NCBI GenBank assembly: GCA_006503475.1
Contig: RSEH01000070.1
Span: 109,503 to 173,502, forward strand
Origin: Stentor roeselii
Taxonomy: Eukaryota > Ciliophora > Heterotrichea > Heterotrichida > Stentoridae
Direction: 5' to 3'
Length of the DNA stretch: 64,000 nucleotides
In this document: one piece after another, positions 54,632-64,000 of the stretch
Layout: the number at the start of each line of letters is the position of its first letter
How positions within the stretch are numbered: position 1 is the first letter of the stretch
Notes under the pieces: generated by a model
The model's input: only the letters and a program-made list of their open reading frames with translations
Database searches by the model: none
Told to the model about the DNA's origin: nothing
Translations under genes and position numbers: made by a program

Positions 54632-57600
54632 TTATCTAGTTCTATCAATCAACTCATATGGAATTATCATTTCCTCAACCAAACAATCAGCTAAAAAATA
54701 AGCCTTATAATCATCATGTTTCTTTCTCACATCAATCCAAATAACCTTCCACACAGAGTTATTATTTCTTAGTCTAATCATTTCAGATTTTTTTAAAAGA
54801 CACAAAAAGATTTCAAATCCACATACAACAATAACAAATTTCTCATCTTTACTTACAAAAAATGAATCAGCATCATGGAAAAAATACCAAGTTTCAAGAT
54901 AATTGTTCAATATTTTTAAGTTATTTTTACATTCAAAAATAATTTTACTACATTTTGGTAGAAAAATAACTCTTGAAATGCTTACAAGTGTGAATTCAGT
55001 ATAATTAATTGGGTTTAGTTCAGATGTCAAAACATGGGATTTTTTCTCTATTGAGTGAATTTGCAGCTTGATATTTAAGAGGTCTAATACAAAAATTTGA
55101 TCATTCAATATATCTAATATTAATGATTTAGCCAATGAATTTATATTTTGATGGTGAGTAGAGTCAAGGTTTATCATATAAAAATTTCCCTTCATAGAGA
55201 AAATTTCAATTGCTTCTAACTTTACTTTAACAATAAACTTTGAGTAAATAATATAGAATAAGTTTTTAGAATTACTTGTGTCGCTTAAGTAGCAGTTTCT
55301 TATATCCTGATTTACTTTCATCATAAATGAGTATATAAAGTGACTGTTTCTTCTATAATAAAAATCGAAATTTAAAGAATTTGGAATAAAATAATGATGC
55401 TTTCCTGACATAATTTTTTTATTGGTATAAATTTCATCATATAAGTGGTAAAAACCATCTATATCTTCCAAAAGGAAACTCAAAATAATAAGTCCTTCCT
55501 TGCATATAGTAAAGTTAAACAATTTTCCATCTTGATTTTTCAATACAAATTTAATTATTGAGGGATTTGAGCTATAATTAATAATAATAAGATTCGAATC
55601 TTTGGATAATGCGCAGTGCAGATCATTGCTTAAAAAAGTCAGGTTGTCAACAGAATTGAAAACATTATCTATTGTTTTAGTTTTATTCTCAAAGTTACTA
55701 GAGAGTATGAAAATCTTTTGAAGAGTAGCAACTACTAGTTTATCATGTGAATAGTAGAAATTAACCATTGATTTATTTGGAAGATCACAAATTTTACAAT
55801 AAATATTGGTAAAATCGTTAATTTTTATCTGATATATTGAATTACTGAAACGATAAATCAAAATTGGCTTCGATGTTTTTTCGCAGATTGCACTAAATAC
55901 ATCATTATTGCTAAAATTCATAAGATACTTTGGAAGATTCTTATAGATTAATAAAAAGCTATTGTTTTCTATGATGAGTAGATTTTTTCTACTAATAACT
56001 TTTAATTGGGAAGCACTATACTGTCCTAATGATGAGTAAAAATAATCAAATGATGCTTTTTCGATGTTCCAAGCCAAGATATCATCATTTGTTTCATCGC
56101 TTAAGTAGAGATAATCCAAATTTTTTGAAAAATTGATATTATTGAACTGATAATAGGAAAGATTGAATTCTTTATATTCTTTTGTTTTATAGTTGAAAAT
56201 AGATATTCGCCTATTTTTATAGACCAAAACAGCATTTTCATAGTTTGAATACGAATGAGTTATTATCTCTGGAGCTACCTTGGTGTATGTAAAGATTTCA
56301 GAAGAATAAAAATCATGAAACTGAAACCCAAATCTTCGGAAATTAATTGATTCTAATTGTTTTTCATCATACTCTAGATCTTGGTGGTTGATTTTTTTGA
56401 AGTAATTAGTGTCGAAAATCTGATTTTCACTGGTGATAACACAAGTTTTATTAGAGTTGAGGTAGAAACTCGTTGCAGAAGTTTCAAAAGATTTTATAAC
56501 TTTCTGTTTCTTGAAGCTAAACATGTTGATACTGTTATTGTCTTTAAATAAAAAATGATCATCATCAATTAAAAAAATTACTTCATGAGAAATTTTTTGT
56601 TTTACATTAAATTTCAATAAGATTTTTGCTTTTCTCAAATCACATAAAAAGATTTCATTATTATGGATCACTAAAATATTTTTCAAATCACTCAGCATTA
56701 AAAATCCAAAATTGCATTTCTGTTTAAATATCATATTCATTTCATAGCTTTTAGTTATCAAATTAACTATAAAAATAGTATTGTGATTATCAGCAAAGAT
56801 TACATGATTTTCATCTGATGATAGAGAAAGTCCTCGAAGCAAAAGACTTTCATCGAACTGAATTTTGAATATAGTAAACCTAGCTTCTACATCCCAAATT
56901 ACTAGGAAATTCTCTATTGTTATGAAAACAAGCTTAGAAAAGTTGTTCGTGCTTATAATTATTTTGTTCAATCTGTAATATATTATTGAGTGAATTGATG
57001 ATGAACTCGTATCAAAAATCATTATGCAGTTTGCAAGGTCTATGACATAAAAGGATTTAAAAGCAAAGAGAATATTATCAGCAGATATTTTTTTCGGGAT
57101 TAAATTGAGTCCTCTGACTTGATCAGAATATTTAAGCAAGTCAATTGTATTTGTTATAGGCTTAACTGATTTAAATAGGAATTCCTGACTGAAAAAACGT
57201 TCACTATCTTCAAAGGTTGAGTATTTAATTGATAGATTCGAAGTAAGTACTTTTTTTTGAATAACCTTAATAAATTCAAACGAAAAAGTCAATTTTTCAA
57301 GAATTTTTTCATGTAATCCTCGATTTTTTTTTAACTTTTGAATTAGCTTCTCTGCCCTTGTTGAGCTTTCTGAACTGATTTCACGTTTAAAAGATTTGAT
57401 AATTTCTTCAAGAATCCTAAAGCAATTAACTCTTTTAACAACAATTTTTTCTAAATACTTAGAAAATTCTGAATGAATTTCAATTTTCTCAAGCATCTGA
57501 TCAGCCACACGTATATGATAATGGGAGACCAGCTCTTCGAATTTCAGACAAAGAGAACACTCAGTACACTTAAAAATCAAGGGAAGATAATTTGTAGTCT

Positions 57601-57661
57601 CCCACAATAGCACAGTTGACATATTATTGTTTGATCCATAACTGATACAACCTATATTCAT
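54632..57661 (-). CDS. Large beta-propeller-like protein, unknown
   Basis: A protein of 1009 residues. Residues 1-150 are mixed, with C-x-x-C near residue 32 and then a helical, possibly coiled section. Residues of about 180-1000 show repeating beta-strands with hydrophobic-x-hydrophobic cadence and frequent D-x-x-x-F/I-D, W-D and N-x-x-x-x-I-x-D turns, like highly diverged WD40 blades; one W-D-V-E and one W-N-I-E stand where blade ends belong. Codons are strongly A/T-rich, more than in neighbours. I do not recognise the family. No membrane helix or signal is present. It may be a lineage-specific scaffold. Confidence 0.7.
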   Translation of the reverse strand: MNIGCISYGSNNNMSTVLLWETTNYLPLIFKCTECSLCLKFEELVSHYHIRVADQMLEKIEIHSEFSKYLEKIVVKRVNCFRILEEIIKSFKREISSESSTRAEKLIQKLKKNRGLHEKILEKLTFSFEFIKVIQKKVLTSNLSIKYSTFEDSERFFSQEFLFKSVKPITNTIDLLKYSDQVRGLNLIPKKISADNILFAFKSFYVIDLANCIMIFDTSSSSIHSIIYYRLNKIIISTNNFSKLVFITIENFLVIWDVEARFTIFKIQFDESLLLRGLSLSSDENHVIFADNHNTIFIVNLITKSYEMNMIFKQKCNFGFLMLSDLKNILVIHNNEIFLCDLRKAKILLKFNVKQKISHEVIFLIDDDHFLFKDNNSINMFSFKKQKVIKSFETSATSFYLNSNKTCVITSENQIFDTNYFKKINHQDLEYDEKQLESINFRRFGFQFHDFYSSEIFTYTKVAPEIITHSYSNYENAVLVYKNRRISIFNYKTKEYKEFNLSYYQFNNINFSKNLDYLYLSDETNDDILAWNIEKASFDYFYSSLGQYSASQLKVISRKNLLIIENNSFLLIYKNLPKYLMNFSNNDVFSAICEKTSKPILIYRFSNSIYQIKINDFTNIYCKICDLPNKSMVNFYYSHDKLVVATLQKIFILSSNFENKTKTIDNVFNSVDNLTFLSNDLHCALSKDSNLIIINYSSNPSIIKFVLKNQDGKLFNFTICKEGLIILSFLLEDIDGFYHLYDEIYTNKKIMSGKHHYFIPNSLNFDFYYRRNSHFIYSFMMKVNQDIRNCYLSDTSNSKNLFYIIYSKFIVKVKLEAIEIFSMKGNFYMINLDSTHHQNINSLAKSLILDILNDQIFVLDLLNIKLQIHSIEKKSHVLTSELNPINYTEFTLVSISRVIFLPKCSKIIFECKNNLKILNNYLETWYFFHDADSFFVSKDEKFVIVVCGFEIFLCLLKKSEMIRLRNNNSVWKVIWIDVRKKHDDYKAYFLADCLVEEMIIPYELIDRTR

Positions 57662-57704
57662 TTTAAAATTCTAAAAACCCTTCATTCCTATCTAACCTAT
57701 TTAA

Positions 57705-59513
57705 TTACCTAAAGAGCTTTGCAGCTAAACCGACAAATGGCATTTGTACAAGAACTTCAAGCACAAAAGCAATAAAAGTGGAATACTTAAGGACATGAAA
57801 AGACAATTCAAACCAAGTTTCAAAGTTTCCATCAATTAACTCACTTCCATTCATGAAAAGTGCTCCAAATACCATGCAGTGAATCATATAAAAGCAATAA
57901 GAAATTTTTGAGAAGTACTGAAATACCCTCATGGACAAAAACCAACTGAAAATAGGCAGATGGCCAAGAGCCATAAGAACCATTAAAAATCCAACAACTG
58001 TTGCAAAAGCAGGTCTCTGAAAAGCAAGCCATATTGCTTTGATGCCAGGATTCAACGAGTTTTCCCCATAATAGTCTAAATAGAATGGTCCAACGATGAT
58101 CCAAGCGAGGATTACTGCAGCTACAGGGTAAAATAAGTAAATAAAGACCTCATCATTAACAAGTCTTTTAAACTTCGCTTCAAATCGGTCTCCGAATCCA
58201 TTTTCGAATTCATAAGCTTGGCTTTCCTTTACTTGCTGCTTTCGACTCACTTCGAGGTAAAGCAAGCCAAAGACCAGTCCGACGAGAAAAGCTCCGAGTC
58301 GAGGAAAAGGTCTGACATAGATGGTGTTCATTTGAGGTAGGTCAAGAATATTTTTGATTGAAGAAGGACTGAAGCCATAGTGATAAGAAGCCAAGCCTGT
58401 GTAAGACATGCTCGCGAACAGTAAAGTAAAGATGGCTAAGTAGCCACTTGTTTTTCTCCTGCTGTAGAGATATAGAATAAAACTGCAGATCACGTAGAAC
58501 TGGAAATCGCAAGCAATTGACCAGGTCCAAGATAAATAAGGCACGTCTTTCCCAGAGAGAAGATGATGAATAAAGAAAAAACTTCCCCACCAGTCTTTTG
58601 CCACATCTAAAGTCGTGACATAAGGGATGACTGACCCCATTGTGCCAGGTTTTCCACCTGCTGAAGACCTTTCTAGCCCTATAACTAAAAAATAAGCAGG
58701 AAGGTATCTGATAAGTCTTTTCAACAAGAACCCGAACCATTTAAAATCGTTTTTTTTCTTTCTTATTTCCTGGATAGTCAAAAAACTCATCAAAAAACCG
58801 GACATCAAAAAGAAAATATCGACTATCAATGATATTGAAACAATTAAAGTGAAAGGAAAAGTGCTGAAAAGCGAGTTGAATTCTGAACGATTCCTCATCG
58901 GAATGTAAATCATCATGAAAAAACCATGAAAAAACAGCAAAGAAATAGAAGAAATTGAACGAATCCCATCAAAAAACTGTAAATTTCCGAAATTGTTTGG
59001 AATTGTGAAGAATTTCCACAAATTCCAAAAAATTGAAAAATAGTTCATTAAATTTTCCTTTTTGAAAAAAAGTCCTAAAATCGAGAACAGGCAGGTTAAA
59101 AGCAGCAGCAAATAAAACAAGTTCGTAAAAAGCTTACCGACAGGATGCATTTCGCTGGCGGCTGTGAAGTTGAAAAGAACGAATGTCACCTCATCTGATG
59201 GAATTTTTTTTAGCCGATCGTCTTGTAAAAGTTTGGGTAGAACTTGTTCTGATGTTGTCTGATTGCATACCGTTGGGATGCAGAAACCATAAGTCACCTT
59301 AGTCGCTGAGTTTAATTTCCATAAGACTACTGAATACGTTGACCCTTGTCTCTCTTTGCATATCTCAAAGGAATCAAACCAGTCAAGTCCAGTACCATCT
59401 GAGACACAAGAATTTACCCTTTTCAATACATTTTCTTCAATGATATGCTTTAACTCCTGCTCACAAGAGAGAAGAGCATATGAATTGGCAAGAATAAGAA
59501 TGAAGAGGATCAT
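57705..59513 (-). CDS. NRF-6-like membrane acyltransferase, copy 2
   Basis: A protein of 602 residues, a paralogue of 16680-18503 along the whole length. Both have a signal peptide, the luminal NRF domain with G-L-D-W-F-D-S-F-x-I-C-K-E and Y-G-F-C-I-P-x-x-C, then about ten membrane helices with F-F-D-G-I-R-(T/S)-I-S-S and the conserved His, R-F/L-I-R-Y-(I/L)-P at the cytosolic turn, W-T-W-S-I-A-C-D-F-Q-F-Y and F-Q-Y-F-S-K-I-S-(F/Y)-C-F-Y. The copies lie about 40 kb apart in opposite orientation, so they are dispersed rather than tandem. The donor and acceptor are unknown. Confidence 0.88.
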   Translation of the reverse strand: MILFILILANSYALLSCEQELKHIIEENVLKRVNSCVSDGTGLDWFDSFEICKERQGSTYSVVLWKLNSATKVTYGFCIPTVCNQTTSEQVLPKLLQDDRLKKIPSDEVTFVLFNFTAASEMHPVGKLFTNLFYLLLLLTCLFSILGLFFKKENLMNYFSIFWNLWKFFTIPNNFGNLQFFDGIRSISSISLLFFHGFFMMIYIPMRNRSEFNSLFSTFPFTLIVSISLIVDIFFLMSGFLMSFLTIQEIRKKKNDFKWFGFLLKRLIRYLPAYFLVIGLERSSAGGKPGTMGSVIPYVTTLDVAKDWWGSFFFIHHLLSGKDVPYLSWTWSIACDFQFYVICSFILYLYSRRKTSGYLAIFTLLFASMSYTGLASYHYGFSPSSIKNILDLPQMNTIYVRPFPRLGAFLVGLVFGLLYLEVSRKQQVKESQAYEFENGFGDRFEAKFKRLVNDEVFIYLFYPVAAVILAWIIVGPFYLDYYGENSLNPGIKAIWLAFQRPAFATVVGFLMVLMALGHLPIFSWFLSMRVFQYFSKISYCFYMIHCMVFGALFMNGSELIDGNFETWFELSFHVLKYSTFIAFVLEVLVQMPFVGLAAKLFR

Positions 59514-60278
59514 TTCTTATATTTATTAATCGTCTTATTGAGATCAATTTATCGAAATGAGAGGGATTTAGGTGCTTTTTCCTTGATTAAGATATCTAGA
59601 AAATTAAACCATATAGCTAATCTATTATAAAATAGATTATTATAAAATATTATTATTATGGAAACTATTATCTTAATCAAAAATCATATGTTTCTTGAAT
59701 AGATATAAAGATTTGCAGATATTGATTTTATGACTGAAACCAAACATAATTATTTTAAAATTGTTTGAGTTCACACCTCAGAAGTATGAAAATATTAATT
59801 AGTTATTTATAACTAGTTGAAATAAATAAAGAAACAATAAATGATATTTTCCAATTTTTGATACCTAAAATAATCTAAAGTTGCATTTTCATTATGAATC
59901 AAATATTCTTTTATCTATATGAAATGATTATCTTTAGTGATCTTTTAATAATTTTCATTAAATTTTTTCAATCCAATCCAATTTTAACCAGAAAGATTCC
60001 CGAAAAATTCTGATAAATATCTTTAAAATCATCATATGTAATTTCAGTTAGTCTTATATTTATAGAAATAATATACAATAAATGTTTCGTTTAATATATT
60101 AATTTAATTATTTTATTATTAGAAAATCGATGCCTTAAGATTAAAGGACTATTTAGTGATAGGAGATAATATTCATAAAATTGATTAAAATGTCAAACTT
60201 CTATATTGTAAGTGGGTCTAATTTTCTTTAAAATCAATAGTAAATTCGAAGATCTTAATCTAATTAATTACTAATTAT
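59514..60278. other. Very A/T-rich intergenic region
   Basis: About 765 bp between two minus-strand genes, with runs such as ATTATTATTAT near 59640-59660. There is no coding frame, repeat array or RNA gene that I can support. Confidence 0.4.
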
Positions 60279-63104
<2,826 letters not shown>

Positions 63105-63867
63105 TTTTATAAGACTATATATTCTAATATTTTCTAAGTGTTCGTAGAGATATGTGTGAATTTATTATAATAATCCTAAGATATAGCATATGAAAAATAA
63201 AATTTTAGATGATTTGTTTTTAATTAACTCAAAATCAAGAAAATGAAAAGATTACCATGAATCTTGAAGTAATTTATTAGAAGCTATTTTATTTAATTTA
63301 TATCTTTTTTATTAAACGGAATATATCAATCGTGATTTTGACAAGATCAAAGGGGAAAAAAGTGATTAAACTTATACTTAGTAAAATTATAAAAACTAAG
63401 GTAAACACTATTTCCTAAGCATTATTTTTTCTAAAATCAAACAAAGTAGTTTCTATTTTAATTAAATAGTCCTGATAGATTTAATTAAAGTAAAAGTAAT
63501 ATCAACCGACAAAATATCGATTTGGAAATACAGTTTATTGGATGGCATATAAAAATAAAAGAATGATTCCACAAGATTTTGTCTAGCATATATATTTAAT
63601 ACAATTTGATCTATTTCCAGTAATAATTTTGTTTATTTCTGAATTCCTTAGAATATGATGATATTCAAATACCAAAATTCGCTTTTAAAGATTTGTTAGT
63701 ATAAAGTAAATAAAACTGAGATAAAAAATAATTTGATCAATTTTAATCGGTATTTTTGATAGTGTTAAAAATTTGCCAAGCAATCTGTTAATTATTTATA
63801 TTTTATTCCTAACTAATTCCTTCATTAACATTTAGGATTTACCTGACCCAACTACAATAAATTTTAT
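63105..63867. other. A/T-rich divergent intergenic region
   Basis: About 760 bp between the mannosidase start and the last gene. It is strongly A/T-rich. No gene or repeat is recognised. Confidence 0.4.
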
Positions 63868-64000
63868 ATGGAAACCCAATATTCTTCATTCCTCCTAATT
63901 AGGCCGTCCTTAAATGCCAATCATGAAGGTATTAGAATCCCAGATCCCCAAGAAAATACAATTTACACAGATGAAGGAAAATTTTTTACTCTACCTAAAA
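63868..64000 (+). CDS. Start of an unknown protein (3' end outside window)
   Basis: An open frame of 44 codons from the ATG at 63868 (context TTTTATATG) to the window edge. The residues are polar and contain no known motif. The lack of a stop and the upstream A/T-rich flank suggest a gene start, but nothing else supports it. Confidence 0.45.
   Translation, partial: METQYSSFLLIRPSLNANHEGIRIPDPQENTIYTDEGKFFTLPK

Overview
The window is eukaryotic, macronuclear-type DNA from a ciliate, most likely a heterotrich close to Stentor coeruleus. This is inferred from gene structure, not from a search. Genes are packed on both strands, often only 5 to 40 bp apart. The standard code fits: TAA, TAG and TGA all end conserved reading frames. 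I found 13 introns, all exactly 15 nt, all GT...AG, and 12 of 13 have A at position 10. Removing them rebuilds conserved proteins across breaks that look like frame ends. One gene at 39818-40207 (two introns) and a 69-residue small Tim at 4032-4256 (one intron) only become visible after splicing.

Layout. 1-2740: two minus-strand paralogues of unknown function, the first running off the left edge. 2799-7672: a plus-strand cluster (OXR1-like TLDc protein, small Tim, MORN protein, ATP-type phosphofructokinase, four-helix membrane protein) closed by a minus-strand tRNA-Leu(AAG) at 7685-7764. 8339-13087: a small Ser-rich protein, a coiled-coil protein, a CNBD-type K+ channel, an alpha/beta hydrolase and a DUF2039 (C9orf85-like) protein, with very short divergent promoters. 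13435-20103: a SAC3/GANP-type protein with an expanded 51-bp repeat, an NRF-6/acyltransferase-3 membrane protein and a probable inactive ubiquitin-protease-like zinc protein. 20282-26366: three tandem copines. 26587-32229: a degenerate Ulp1/SENP-like protein, an F-box plus VLRF1 (Vms1/ANKZF1-type) protein, a MARCH-type RING-CH ligase, isobutyryl-CoA dehydrogenase, a two-repeat Myb and an AT-hook-like protein. 32314-33682 is a long gene-poor stretch.

33683-43153: a zinc-knuckle protein, an ELAPOR-like MRH receptor, two coiled-coil proteins separated by a 44-bp repeat that carries decoy start codons, a FYVE-like zinc protein, a COPI-associated Golgi membrane protein, a one-domain PDI, a WD40 protein and BCKDHB. 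43273-48622: a coiled-coil protein, a TTLL tubulin ligase, a type I membrane protein and a small basic protein. 48974-63104 is all minus strand: a giant Cys-rich multi-pass protein, a zinc-knuckle protein, a secreted Cys-rich protein, a beta-propeller protein, a second NRF-6-like protein and a GH38 alpha-mannosidase with a C-terminal membrane anchor. A truncated gene begins at 63868.

Functional threads: valine catabolism in mitochondria (BCKDHB and ACAD8), endolysosomal and secretory membranes (mannosidase, ELAPOR, OXR1-like, copines, COPI-associated protein, PDI), cilia and cortex (TTLL, coiled coils, MORN), and ubiquitin/SUMO/translation quality control (MARCH, pseudo-Ulp1, F-box-VLRF1). 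There are no operons, CRISPR arrays or recognisable transposons. The features most worth following up are the F-box-VLRF1 fusion, the pseudo-SENP convergent with it, the palindromic divergent promoters, and the repeat that multiplies a start codon.
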